This document shows, piece after piece, positions 14,884 to 25,221 of a stretch of 64,000 nt of DNA. Numbering within the stretch: the stretch's first letter is position 1; each line of letters starts with the position of its first letter. Source of the stretch: Pseudomonas sp. ANT_H4 (GTDB taxonomy: Bacteria; Pseudomonadota; Gammaproteobacteria; Pseudomonadales; Pseudomonadaceae); assembly GCF_008369295.1 (NCBI RefSeq), contig NZ_VOBG01000021.1, positions 1 through 64,000 on the forward strand, read 5' to 3'. The notes beneath the pieces are model-generated. The model did no database searches, had not been told where the DNA came from, and saw only the letters and a list, made by a program, of their open reading frames with translations. Made by a program: the position numbers and the translations under genes.

Positions 14884-17475
14884 TCAAGCCAGCCGGCTGA
14901 GCATTTCCTTGGCTTCACTCTTCTGGCCGTCACTCCCTTCGCTGAGTACCTCTCCAAGAATGTCCCTCGCGCCATCGGCGTCGCCCATGTCGATGTAAGC
15001 CTGGGCCAGGTCCAGCTTGGTGGCGACTTCGTCAGTGCCGGAAAGGAAGTCAAATTCCGGCTCATCACCGTCCAACGCCGCATCTTCGGCCGTGAACGTC
15101 GGCTCGATCGGCGGATGCTCAAGGCTCTGGGACAGACGATCCAACTCGGCGTTGACGTCGTCCAGCTCCGAGGAAAACTCGTCCGGCTTGGCGCCCGCGG
15201 GAGCATCCGGTTCATCGGCCAGGGACAGGTCGAAGTCTTCCGGCAGGTCCAGGTCGTCCAACGCGGCCGGCGTCAGGGTCGGCGGTTCAACGGCAGGCAG
15301 ATCCTTCATTTGATCTTCAAGGCCTGACAGGAAGTCGTCATCGTCCTGAGTCGAGGACGGAGGATCAAGCTGCAAATCCAGGTCGAAATCCGACAGATCA
15401 TCCTGACCGGCCTTGGCTTCAGTCTGTTGCTGCAAGACTGATTCAAAACTCAGGTCATCAACTTGGGGGGTAACAACGGCCGGAGAGGCGGCTTCAAGAT
15501 CGTCCAGGCTCAGGTCGAAATCCGTGTCGAACGCATCCGTTTCAGTAACGGCGGGCGGCGCAGGTTCGTCCTTGAGCAGGTCCTTGACGTACTGGGCATC
15601 CATCGCGGCGGCCGCGACGGCGGCACTGACGCCGACAGCCAGTACAGCCATTGCCGGGAAGCGGCTTTTCAACTGTTCGACCTGAGCGTGGTTTTCGCCA
15701 TTGGCGACCAACTGCCGCTCCTGGGTCACAAACCCATCCTTGTCGCCCTGCTGGCCGAAGACTTCCATCAGCTTGAGGCGCAGATCGCTACGCGCAGGCT
15801 CCTGCTTGATGGCGTCCTCCAGCACTTCACCAGCCTGGTTCAGATGACCACGATCCAAGTGGGACTCGGCACGCGCCAAGGCGTCGCTCACACGCTCAGC
15901 AGCCACTGGCGCTATCACAGGCGCTATCACCGGAACAATGACGGGCGCGGGCTTCGGTGCTGGTGCTGGTGCTGGTGCTGGTGCTGGTGCTGGTGCTGGT
16001 GCTGGTGCTGGTGCTGGTGCGAGCTTGACGTTCGCCGGCGGGACCTCAAGACCTTCGAAGCTGTCGGACGGCAGATCTTGATCAATATTCGACGAAAACT
16101 CCGGCTCCTCTGCCAGTGCCCGCGCCATGCGCAGGTGTTTTTCTTCTTCCAGTCGCGCATTGCGATGACGGGCCCACAGCAGCAGGAGCAACAACACCAG
16201 CAAACCTGCCGCACCACCGATCACACCCAGGACGATCGGGTTGGTCAGCAGGTCATTGAACTTGCCTTCGGGAGTGGCTGGAGTTTCGGGCTTGATTGGC
16301 GCCTCGGCAGGCGCTGCTGCGGGAGCAGCCACAGGAGCAGTCGCAGGGTTTTCCGGTGCTGCGGGCGTCGCGGCCAGTTCGGCCGGCATCGCGGCAGGCG
16401 GCACCGCCGCACCACCTTCGGCCTGCAACTTCGCCAGTTGATTGTTCTTGAGTTCGATCAACCGCTGCAGTTTGTCCAACTGACTTTGCAGGTCAGTCAT
16501 GCGGCTTTTCAGTTCTTCGTTTTCGCGACGGGACGAATCCAGGCTCTCCTGGGTCACCGCCAGCTTATTGTTCAAGGCCTTGCTGTCACCCGCTGCGCCT
16601 TTCGAGCCAGCCTTGGCGGCTTCGGCCGAAACCAGGCTCAAGTTGTCCTTGGCTGAGGTCTGCGAAGGCGCATTGCCAACCTGGGTGCGCCGGGTAGCGT
16701 CCAACTGTTGCCGCCCTGCGACCTGGCTGTTCGCACCACGCCGGCCCTGGCGCCAGGCAGCATTCTGCACGGTCACTTCAGCTATCGCCTGAGGCTGCGG
16801 CAAGCTGGTGCTTTGCACCGGGTCAGGCAGGCGCAGGACCTTGCCGGTCTTCATGCGGTTGATATTGCCGTCGACAAAGGCGTCGGGGTTCAGTGCCTGG
16901 ATGGCCAGCATGGTTTGCTGGACGGACCCACCATTGCGGGCCTTGGCAGCGATTTCCCAGAGCGTATCCCGGGAAGTGGTGGTGTGTTCGGAGGGTTTAC
17001 TGATGGTCGCCGCCGGGATAGCAGGCGCATCGAGCCGTGGCGCAGGTACATTGGCCGCCGGGGTCGACTGATCGAACTTGGCCGGGTCCAGCAACACGCT
17101 GTAATCGCGCATCAGCCGGCCGTTGGGCCACTGCACTTGCAACAGGAAGCGCACATAGGAATCAGGCAGCGGCTTGCTGGAGGTGATGCGTACCACGCTG
17201 CGACCGGCGGGGTTGAGCACCGGTGTGAAGGTCAGGTCGTCAAGAAAGGCCTGACGGTCGACGCCCGCGTCAACAAAGGCCTGGGAGGATGCCAGGCTAG
17301 GAACGATATCAGAGGCTGCCAGACCCCCCACATCAAGCAGTTCAATTTCTACTGACAGCGGCTGGTTCAGCTGCGACTTGAGTGTCATCTCCCCAAGTTG
17401 CAGCGCATGCGCCATACCGGAGGACAGCGCCGAGGCGGCCGCTATTGCTAACACCAGTTTGCGAACTTGAACCAT
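14884..17475 (-). CDS. fimV: FimV, peptidoglycan-binding polar hub protein
   Basis: An 863-residue protein required in pseudomonads for type IV pilus assembly, polar organisation and cAMP signalling. Start ATG 17475 has AAGGATGAGG upstream and begins a signal peptide ending near AHA. A LysM domain follows (SRDTLWEIAAKARNGG to TGKVLRLP), then a coiled coil, an alanine/proline linker, a transmembrane helix (VLGVIGGAAGLLVLLLLLLW) and a very acidic cytoplasmic part. The end carries the conserved FimV C-terminal TPR-like motif (LDLAQAYIDMGDADGARDIL). Eleven Ala-Pro dipeptides in a row are encoded at 15955-16020. Confidence 0.92.
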   Translation of the reverse strand: MVQVRKLVLAIAAASALSSGMAHALQLGEMTLKSQLNQPLSVEIELLDVGGLAASDIVPSLASSQAFVDAGVDRQAFLDDLTFTPVLNPAGRSVVRITSSKPLPDSYVRFLLQVQWPNGRLMRDYSVLLDPAKFDQSTPAANVPAPRLDAPAIPAATISKPSEHTTTSRDTLWEIAAKARNGGSVQQTMLAIQALNPDAFVDGNINRMKTGKVLRLPDPVQSTSLPQPQAIAEVTVQNAAWRQGRRGANSQVAGRQQLDATRRTQVGNAPSQTSAKDNLSLVSAEAAKAGSKGAAGDSKALNNKLAVTQESLDSSRRENEELKSRMTDLQSQLDKLQRLIELKNNQLAKLQAEGGAAVPPAAMPAELAATPAAPENPATAPVAAPAAAPAEAPIKPETPATPEGKFNDLLTNPIVLGVIGGAAGLLVLLLLLLWARHRNARLEEEKHLRMARALAEEPEFSSNIDQDLPSDSFEGLEVPPANVKLAPAPAPAPAPAPAPAPAPAPAPKPAPVIVPVIAPVIAPVAAERVSDALARAESHLDRGHLNQAGEVLEDAIKQEPARSDLRLKLMEVFGQQGDKDGFVTQERQLVANGENHAQVEQLKSRFPAMAVLAVGVSAAVAAAAMDAQYVKDLLKDEPAPPAVTETDAFDTDFDLSLDDLEAASPAVVTPQVDDLSFESVLQQQTEAKAGQDDLSDFDLDLQLDPPSSTQDDDDFLSGLEDQMKDLPAVEPPTLTPAALDDLDLPEDFDLSLADEPDAPAGAKPDEFSSELDDVNAELDRLSQSLEHPPIEPTFTAEDAALDGDEPEFDFLSGTDEVATKLDLAQAYIDMGDADGARDILGEVLSEGSDGQKSEAKEMLSRLA
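15955..16020 (-). repeat. Hexanucleotide tandem repeat inside fimV
   Basis: Eleven units of six bases (GGTGCT on the plus strand) encode eleven Ala-Pro dipeptides in the cytoplasmic linker. The unit length keeps the frame, so slippage would only change linker length. Confidence 0.85.
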
Positions 17476-17676
17476 AGCCTCATCCTTATGTTTGAACACT
17501 CCTCGCATGGCGAGAAGGTTTGGTACCGCTGCCACAAGGCATGGCGAGTCGATGGGGCACCGACGCGCAATTTTTCCTGCATGGGCCTGCAGCCTTCGAC
17601 AGCGGCTCACTTCCTGCAATCAGGCCAAGCATAGCGCCTAGTTAGAATCAATCTACAAATTGCTGCCAAGTATCTT

Positions 17677-18687
17677 TTACACAAGGTCTTTTATCAACAA
17701 CTGCGCCAATTGCACGGCGTTGAGTGCGGCGCCTTTGCGTACGTTATCTGACGCCAGCCAGAGATTTAGTTCCGCAGGATCATCTACACCCGCGCGCACC
17801 CGGCCTACATAGACGACATCCTGGCCGACCGCATCCCCAACGGCGGTAGGGTAATCGCCCGCCTCCACCAACTCGACGCCGGGTGCTGCATCCAATGCAA
17901 GGTTGATGGCGCCAAGGTCAACCGCTGCGCCCAATTGCAGCGACACACTCAGGCTATCGCCAAAAAATACCGGGGCTTGAACACAGGTTACGGAAATCTT
18001 TAGTAAGGGCATTTCCAGAACAGCGCGCAACTCGTGCACCAGGCGCTTCTCCAGGGAGGTATGGCCTTGTGCATCAGGGGTGCCAACTTGGGCCAGTAGG
18101 TTGAAGGCAATCTGCCGGTCGAAGAATTTTGGCTCCAGAGGGCGCACGTTCAGCAGCTCGGCGGTTTGCCGGGCCAGTTCGCTGACGGCCTCACGGCCCT
18201 GGGAGGAAACCGCCAGGTTGGCGGTGACGCTGATGCGCTGGATGTCCAGCAAACCGCGCAGCGGCGCCAGTACGACGGCCAGGGCGGTGGCAGATGCGCT
18301 TGGGCTGCCCAGTTGCACAGGCTTTTTCAGCGAGTCCAACACATGAGCATTGGCTTCTGGCACCACTTGAGGCGCCTGATCGGCAGGCAAGGCGCCAGAC
18401 AAGTCGATTACCGCACAACCCGCCGCCGTGGCCCGTGGGGCGAAGCTCAAGGTAACGGCTGGGCCTGCGGCGAAGAACACCAACTTGACCTTGCTGAAAT
18501 CAAACTCATCCACTTCCCGAACCCGCACGTTCTTGCCGCGAAACGGCACCGAATGCCCAGCCGATTCACTGCTGGCCAACAGGTGCAGGGCCCCCACCGG
18601 AAAATCCTGCTCTTCGAGAATCTGCACCAGCGTTTCGCCAACCGTGCCTGTGGCTCCGATCACGGCGATATCAAAGGTCTGGGTCAT
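17677..18687 (-). CDS. usg: USG-1-like aspartate-semialdehyde dehydrogenase paralog, likely inactive
   Basis: A 336-residue protein with the Asd fold. The NADP-binding motif GATGTVGETL lies near residues 10-19, and the dimerisation domain follows. Where true Asd enzymes have the catalytic cysteine (NCTV in the neighbouring asd), this protein has GSPSASATAL, so it lacks the nucleophile. Such paralogs are known as USG-1 and are of unclear role. Start ATG 18687 (MTQTFDIAVIG) is preferred over an in-frame start 18 bases upstream. It follows asd with a terminator between them. Confidence 0.85.
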   Translation of the reverse strand: MTQTFDIAVIGATGTVGETLVQILEEQDFPVGALHLLASSESAGHSVPFRGKNVRVREVDEFDFSKVKLVFFAAGPAVTLSFAPRATAAGCAVIDLSGALPADQAPQVVPEANAHVLDSLKKPVQLGSPSASATALAVVLAPLRGLLDIQRISVTANLAVSSQGREAVSELARQTAELLNVRPLEPKFFDRQIAFNLLAQVGTPDAQGHTSLEKRLVHELRAVLEMPLLKISVTCVQAPVFFGDSLSVSLQLGAAVDLGAINLALDAAPGVELVEAGDYPTAVGDAVGQDVVYVGRVRAGVDDPAELNLWLASDNVRKGAALNAVQLAQLLIKDLV

Positions 18688-18789
18688 GGAGGCTGCCTCG
18701 GGCATTACGGGGGGAGCGGCACTTTACCGGCTGGGTGGGAGCGAGGCAATTGGCCTGGGTTGTGTGGTGAGGCCCGAAACAACAATAAA

Positions 18790-18820
18790 AAACCCGCGCC
18801 TGTTACCAGAGCGCGGGTTT
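18790..18820 (-). terminator. Terminator of asd
   Basis: The minus strand forms a 10-bp stem AAACCCGCGC/GCGCGGGTTT ending in TTTTTT, about 22 bp after the asd stop. Confidence 0.8.
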
Positions 18821-18841
18821 CTTCATTATTGCCTTACGCGA

Positions 18842-19954
18842 TCAACGCTCCAGCAAGATCCGCAGCATGCGACGCAACGGCTCGGCCGCGCCCCACAGCA
18901 ATTGGTCGCCTACAGTGAACGCGCCCAGGTACTGGGTACCCATGTTCAGCTTGCGCAGACGGCCGATAGGCACATTCAGGGTGCCGGTGACCTTGGTCGG
19001 ACTCAGCTCCTGCATGCTGATTTCACGCTGGTTCGGCACCAGCTTGACCCAGGGGTTGTGCTGGCTGATCAGCCCTTCGATATCGGCGATCGGCACGTCT
19101 TTGTTGAGCTTGATGGTCAGCGCCTGGCTGTGGCAACGCATGGCGCCGATGCGCACGCAGATACCATCCACCGGAATCGGGCTCTTGAAGCGACCGAGGA
19201 TCTTGTTGGTCTCGGCCTGGGCCTTCCACTCTTCGCGGCTCTGGCCGTTAGGCAGTTCCTTGTCGATCCACGGGATCAGGCTGCCAGCCAGCGGCACACC
19301 GAAGTTCTCGGTTGGGTAGGCATCACTGCGCATGGCTTCGGCGACACGGCGGTCGATGTCGAGAATGGCGCTAGCCGGGTCGGCCAGTTGATCGGCGACA
19401 GCGGCGTGGGTGGCGCCCATTTGCTTGATCAGTTCACGCATGTTCTGCGCGCCGGCACCGGAGGCCGCCTGATAGGTCATGGCGCTCATCCACTCCACCA
19501 GGCCGGCTTCGAACAAGCCGCCCAGGCCCATCAGCATCAGGCTGACGGTGCAGTTGCCGCCGATGTAGTTCTTGGTCCCGGCGTCGAGCTGCTGGTCGAT
19601 GACCCTGCGGTTCACCGGGTCGAGGACGATGACCGCGTCATCCTGCATGCGCAGGCTGGAGGCAGCGTCGATCCAGTAACCCTGCCAGCCGGCTTCGCGC
19701 AGCTTGGGGAATACTTCGCTGGTGTAGTCGCCACCCTGGCAGGTCAGGATCACGTCGAGGGTTTTCAGCTCTTCAATGTTGTAGGCGTCCTTGAGCGGAG
19801 CAATGTCCTTGCCCACAGACGGCCCTTGGCCACCAACGTTGGAAGTGGTGAAAAACACCGGCTCAATAAGATCGAAATCCTGCTCTTCCAGCATCCGCTG
19901 CATGAGCACGGAACCGACCATACCGCGCCAACCGATCAGACCTACACGTTTCAT
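18842..19954 (-). CDS. asd: Aspartate-semialdehyde dehydrogenase
   Basis: A 370-residue enzyme that reduces aspartyl phosphate to the semialdehyde, feeding lysine, diaminopimelate, methionine and threonine synthesis. The NADP motif GWRGMVGSVL lies at residues 8-17 and catalytic Cys135 in GGNCTVSL; a histidine in the RCHSQAL segment is the usual base. Full length for the gamma-proteobacterial type. It lies downstream of leuB, as in P. aeruginosa. Confidence 0.95.
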   Translation of the reverse strand: MKRVGLIGWRGMVGSVLMQRMLEEQDFDLIEPVFFTTSNVGGQGPSVGKDIAPLKDAYNIEELKTLDVILTCQGGDYTSEVFPKLREAGWQGYWIDAASSLRMQDDAVIVLDPVNRRVIDQQLDAGTKNYIGGNCTVSLMLMGLGGLFEAGLVEWMSAMTYQAASGAGAQNMRELIKQMGATHAAVADQLADPASAILDIDRRVAEAMRSDAYPTENFGVPLAGSLIPWIDKELPNGQSREEWKAQAETNKILGRFKSPIPVDGICVRIGAMRCHSQALTIKLNKDVPIADIEGLISQHNPWVKLVPNQREISMQELSPTKVTGTLNVPIGRLRKLNMGTQYLGAFTVGDQLLWGAAEPLRRMLRILLER

Positions 19955-20018
19955 CGCAACTACACCTTGTTCAAAAGTGGGCCGCCCTGCAGCAACAACT
20001 GCAAGCGGGCCCGAGAGA

Positions 20019-21101
<1,083 letters not shown>

Positions 21102-21152
21102 GCTTTCCTCATTTCATCGGGCGACCCACCCACAGGCAGGTCGGGAACAATT

Positions 21153-21917
21153 CTAGCGTTCGGCCCACACTACCAGCACGTCGGTGCTGAAGGAGCCGTC
21201 GGCTTCAATTTCAAAATAATCGCGGACTTCCTGGCCCATCGCCTGCTGCAACTGCAGGATGGCGGCGCGCAAGACTGGCGGCGTGCGCATGCGTTCAACC
21301 CAGGAGCTGTATTCCAGGCGCAGACGCTGGCGGCTGCTGTTGCGCACGTGCAAACCGGCTTCGCTGATCTGGCGCATCCACTCACCGGCGGAGTAATCGC
21401 GCACATGACTGGTGTCGCGCAGCACTTCGACGGTTTGCAGGTAAGTGTCCAACAGCGGGCTGCCCGGTGACAAGACGTCGACGAAAGCCGCTACACCGCC
21501 CGGTTTGAGCACCCGGCGCACCTCCCGCAGGGCCAGGCCCAGGTCGCTCCAGTGGTGAGCCGAGTAACGGCTGAACACGAAATCGAATTCGCCATCGGCG
21601 AACGGCAAGCATTCGGCGGCGCCCTGCACGGTGCTGATGTTGCTCAGCCCACGGTCCACAGCAGCGGCAGCAACCACGTCGAGCATTTGTTGCGACAGGT
21701 CGTAGGCCACCACTTCTTTAACCAGCGGCGCAACATGGAAGCTGACATGACCCGCACCGCAACCCAAGTCCAGCAGTCGTGCAGCGCCCTGCCCGGCCAG
21801 CTCGGCCTGTAGCAGTGCGAATTCGGTGCCTTGAGCGTGAACAGCACTGCTCAGGTAGGCCGAAGCCTGTTCACCGAATTGTTTTTGTACGACTTGGGTG
21901 TGGACGGTGCTGGTCAT
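21153..21917 (-). CDS. SAM-dependent class I methyltransferase
   Basis: A 254-residue protein with the SAM-binding motif LLDLGCGAGHVSFH (about residues 48-61) and a second motif at FSRYSAHHW, a UbiE/SmtA-like layout. Substrate unknown. I take ATG 21917, eight bases after AAGGA; an ATG six bases upstream is too close to it. The frame is open further upstream, but that part is a REP pair, not coding. The gene lies between leuD and leuB and is probably cotranscribed. Confidence 0.82.
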   Translation of the reverse strand: MTSTVHTQVVQKQFGEQASAYLSSAVHAQGTEFALLQAELAGQGAARLLDLGCGAGHVSFHVAPLVKEVVAYDLSQQMLDVVAAAAVDRGLSNISTVQGAAECLPFADGEFDFVFSRYSAHHWSDLGLALREVRRVLKPGGVAAFVDVLSPGSPLLDTYLQTVEVLRDTSHVRDYSAGEWMRQISEAGLHVRNSSRQRLRLEYSSWVERMRTPPVLRAAILQLQQAMGQEVRDYFEIEADGSFSTDVLVVWAER

Positions 21918-21947
21918 CGTCATTTCCTTATTGGAGTGCTTCTTTTT

Positions 21948-22045
21948 GCAGGAGCAAGCTTGCTCACGAAGGTCGCCAACGATAACGCTGGGAACCTGAC
22001 ACCCAATGGCGCTCTCAGGTTTTTCGCGAGCAAGCTCGCTCCTAC
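21948..22045. repeat. REP doublet (REPIN)
   Basis: Two inverted REP cores, GGAGCAAGCTTGCTC near 21951-21965 and its near-complement GAGCAAGCTCGCTCC near 22028-22042, face each other over about 60 bp in the leuD to methyltransferase spacer. This is the typical REPIN layout of the P. fluorescens group; no RAYT transposase gene is in the window. Confidence 0.75.
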
Positions 22046-22050
22046 AGTTT

Positions 22051-22695
22051 TTACGCGTCGCGAAACAACCACGGCTGGCTCGCCCGGTGCTTGGCTTCAA
22101 ACGCAGCAATCGCCTCGCCGTCCTGCAAGGTCAAGCCGATATCGTCCAGGCCATTGATCAGGCAATGCTTGCGGAAGGCGTCGAGCTCAAAGCTCAGCAC
22201 CTTGCCATCCGGACGGGTCACGGTTTGCGCCGCGAGATCGATCTTCAGTTCATAGCCAGGGTTGGCCTCCACCTGCTGGAACAGCTCATCGACTTCAGCA
22301 TCGCTCAAGATGATCGGCAGCAAGCCGTTCTTGAAGCTGTTGTTGAAGAAGATATCGGCATAGCTCGGCGCGATGATGCTGCGAAAACCATATTCTTCCA
22401 GGGCCCACGGCGCGTGCTCACGGCTGGAGCCGCAGCCGAAGTTTTCCCGGGCCAGCAGCACGCTGGCGCCCTGATAGCGCTCGGCGTTGAGCACAAAGTC
22501 CTTGTTCAACGGGCGCTTGGAGTTGTCCTGGTAGGCGTAGCCCACGTCCAGGTAGCGCCACTCATCGAACAGGTTAGGGCCGAAGCCAGTGCGCTTGATC
22601 GATTTCAAGAACTGCTTGGGAATGATCTGATCGGTGTCGACGTTGGCACGGTCCAACGGCGCGACTAAACCTGTGTGTTGGGTAAAAGCTCTCAT
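22051..22695 (-). CDS. leuD: 3-isopropylmalate dehydratase small subunit
   Basis: A 214-residue subunit that forms isopropylmalate isomerase with LeuC. It carries the swivelling aconitase domain with NFGCGSSREHAPWAL (near residues 84-98) and the start FTQHTGLVAPLDRANVDTD. It begins 10 bp after the leuC stop, so the two are cotranslated. Confidence 0.95.
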   Translation of the reverse strand: MRAFTQHTGLVAPLDRANVDTDQIIPKQFLKSIKRTGFGPNLFDEWRYLDVGYAYQDNSKRPLNKDFVLNAERYQGASVLLARENFGCGSSREHAPWALEEYGFRSIIAPSYADIFFNNSFKNGLLPIILSDAEVDELFQQVEANPGYELKIDLAAQTVTRPDGKVLSFELDAFRKHCLINGLDDIGLTLQDGEAIAAFEAKHRASQPWLFRDA

Positions 22696-22705
22696 CGGGT
22701 ATTCC

Positions 22706-24124
22706 TCAGATCAATTCGCGAACGTCGATGAAACGACCGTTGACGGCAGCGGCTGCGGCCATGGCCGGGCTCACCAGGTGGGTACGACCACCGGTGCCCT
22801 GACGCCCTTCGAAGTTACGGTTGGAGGTAGACGCGCAATGCTCGCCCGACTCCAAACGGTCCGGGTTCATCGCCAGGCACATGGAACAGCCCGGCTCACG
22901 CCATTCAAAACCGGCTTCGAGGAAGATCTTGTCCAGGCCTTCTGCCTCGGCTTGCGCCTTAACCAGGCCCGAACCCGGGACCACGATCGCCTGCTTGATG
23001 GTCGAAGCGACTTTGCGGCCCTTGGCGATCACGGCCGCCGCGCGCAAGTCTTCGATCCGCGAGTTGGTGCAAGAGCCGATGAATACGCGATCCAACTGAA
23101 TATCGGTAATCGCCTGATTGGCTTTCAAGCCCATGTACTTCAAGGCACGTTCGATGGAGCCGCGCTTGACCAGATCGGTTTCCTTGGCCGGGTCCGGGAC
23201 GTTTTGATCAACGGCCAGGACCATTTCCGGGGAGGTGCCCCAGCTGACTTGCGGTTTGATCTGCGTGGCATCGAGCGTGACCACGGTGTCGAACACCGCG
23301 TCCTCGTCAGACACCAAATCTTTCCAGGCTTCGACCGCCGCATCCCACTCGTCAGCTTTCGGTGCGAACGGGCGTCCCTTGACGTAGGCAACGGTCTTTT
23401 CGTCTGCTGCCACCAGGCCCACACGGGCGCCAGCTTCGATGGACATGTTGCAGATGGTCATGCGACCTTCGACGGACAGGTCGCGAATGGCGCTGCCAGC
23501 AAATTCGATGGCATGGCCGTTACCGCCGGCGGTGCCGATCTTGCCGATGATGGCGAGGACGATGTCCTTGGCGGTCACGCCGAAGGGCAACTCACCTTCG
23601 ACGACTACCTGCATGTTCTTCATTTTTTTGGCAACCAGGCACTGGGTGGCGAACACATGCTCCACCTCGGACGTGCCGATGCCATGAGCCAAGGCGCCGA
23701 ACGCACCGTGGGTCGAGGTGTGGGAGTCGCCGCAGACCACGGTCATGCCTGGCAAGGTGGCGCCCTGCTCAGGGCCGATGACGTGAACGATGCCCTGGCG
23801 CACGTCATTCATTTTGAATTCGGTGATGCCGTACTCGTCGCAATAGTCGTCGAGGGTCTGGACTTGCAAGCGCGAGACCGTGTCGGCAATGGCGTCGATA
23901 CCGCCCTTGCGTTCAGGGGTGGTCGGCACGTTGTGGTCTGGCGTGGCGATGATCGAGTCGACGCGCCAAGGCTTGCGCCCGGCCAGTCGCAGGCCTTCGA
24001 ACGCTTGGGGCGAGGTCACTTCATGGATGATGTGACGGTCGATATAGATCAGCGACGACCCATCATCACGCCGTTTCACTTCATGGGAATCCCAAAGCTT
24101 GTCGTAAAGCGTTTTGCCGGCCAT
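22706..24124 (-). CDS. leuC: 3-isopropylmalate dehydratase large subunit
   Basis: A 472-residue iron-sulfur enzyme of leucine synthesis. The [4Fe-4S] ligands are the cysteine in IGSCTNSRIEDL and the two in PGCSMCLAMNPD. I take ATG 24124 (MAGKTLYDKLWDSH), the conserved start. It heads the minus-strand leuC-leuD group, and the LysR gene on the other strand starts 143 bp away. Confidence 0.95.
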   Translation of the reverse strand: MAGKTLYDKLWDSHEVKRRDDGSSLIYIDRHIIHEVTSPQAFEGLRLAGRKPWRVDSIIATPDHNVPTTPERKGGIDAIADTVSRLQVQTLDDYCDEYGITEFKMNDVRQGIVHVIGPEQGATLPGMTVVCGDSHTSTHGAFGALAHGIGTSEVEHVFATQCLVAKKMKNMQVVVEGELPFGVTAKDIVLAIIGKIGTAGGNGHAIEFAGSAIRDLSVEGRMTICNMSIEAGARVGLVAADEKTVAYVKGRPFAPKADEWDAAVEAWKDLVSDEDAVFDTVVTLDATQIKPQVSWGTSPEMVLAVDQNVPDPAKETDLVKRGSIERALKYMGLKANQAITDIQLDRVFIGSCTNSRIEDLRAAAVIAKGRKVASTIKQAIVVPGSGLVKAQAEAEGLDKIFLEAGFEWREPGCSMCLAMNPDRLESGEHCASTSNRNFEGRQGTGGRTHLVSPAMAAAAAVNGRFIDVRELI

Positions 24125-24267
24125 CAGTCGGTCCTCATCAGCTTTTCTTTCTATGCCGTGGGTTTTGTTCAATAACCCCTTGGCTTGTGAGGTCGATCCT
24201 ATGGGGTTACATTAAATAACTCAAATTCATATTTTTCATGCTTTGGATAACCAACTGGAATACCACC

Positions 24268-25158
24268 ATGGACCTGGCCAACCTCAATGCTTTTATAGCC
24301 ATCGCCGAGACCGGCAGTTTCTCCGGTGCCGGTGAACGGCTGCACCTGACCCAACCGGCCATCAGCAAGCGCATCGCCGGTTTAGAGCAGCAATTGAAGG
24401 TGCGCTTGTTCGACCGCTTGGGCCGTGAAGTGGGCTTGACCGAGGCCGGCCGGGAGCTTTTGCCCAGGGCGTATCAGATTCTCAACGTACTGGATGACAC
24501 CCGCCGCGCCCTGACCAACCTGACCGGCAAGGTCACCGGACGGCTAACCCTGGCCACCAGCCATCACATCGGCCTGCACCGCCTGCCGCCGGTATTGCGT
24601 GCGTTTACCCGACAATACCCGGAGGTAGCCCTGGATATTCAGTTTCTCGATTCGGAAGTGGCCTACGAAGAAATCCTCCATGGCCGCGCCGAAGTAGCGG
24701 TGATTACCCTGGCGCCGGAGCCGCATACACTGGTACGAGCGACACCAGTGTGGGATGACCCGCTGGATTTCGTGGTGGCGCCAGAACACAGTCTGGTCAA
24801 TAACGGCACGGTCAACCTGGCCGACATCGCCCGGCACCCGGCGGTATTTCCCGGCGGCAACACCTTTACCCACCATATCGTGCAACGGCTGTTCGAGGCC
24901 CAGGGCCTGACGCCGAACATCGCCATGAGTACCAACTACCTGGAAACCATCAAGATGATGGTCTCCATCGGCCTGGCCTGGAGCGTGTTGCCGCGCACCA
25001 TGCTTGATGAACAGGTGACAAGTATTGCTTTGCCGGGCATACAACTCAGTCGCCAGCTAGGCTATATCGTGCACACCGAAAGGACACTGTCGAACGCTGC
25101 ACGGGCTTTCATGAGCCTATTGGATGCACAGGTCGATCCGGCAGGGATGCTGGCCTGA
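24268..25158 (+). CDS. LysR family transcriptional regulator
   Basis: A 296-residue LysR protein. The N-terminal winged helix-turn-helix (residues about 2-60, FIAIAETGSFSGAGERLHLT) is followed by the substrate-binding domain. ATG 24268 gives the normal LysR start (MDLANLNAFIAIAE); an ATG 30 bases upstream is unlikely. It is divergent from leuC, and regulation of leuCD is a natural guess but not shown by the sequence. Effector unknown. Confidence 0.88.
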   Translation: MDLANLNAFIAIAETGSFSGAGERLHLTQPAISKRIAGLEQQLKVRLFDRLGREVGLTEAGRELLPRAYQILNVLDDTRRALTNLTGKVTGRLTLATSHHIGLHRLPPVLRAFTRQYPEVALDIQFLDSEVAYEEILHGRAEVAVITLAPEPHTLVRATPVWDDPLDFVVAPEHSLVNNGTVNLADIARHPAVFPGGNTFTHHIVQRLFEAQGLTPNIAMSTNYLETIKMMVSIGLAWSVLPRTMLDEQVTSIALPGIQLSRQLGYIVHTERTLSNAARAFMSLLDAQVDPAGMLA

Positions 25159-25221
25159 AGCCGTGCGGCCCGTAGACCCTGAACCCGCGCCGAACGCCCA
25201 TCGAGCCAAGGCCCTTTGATA

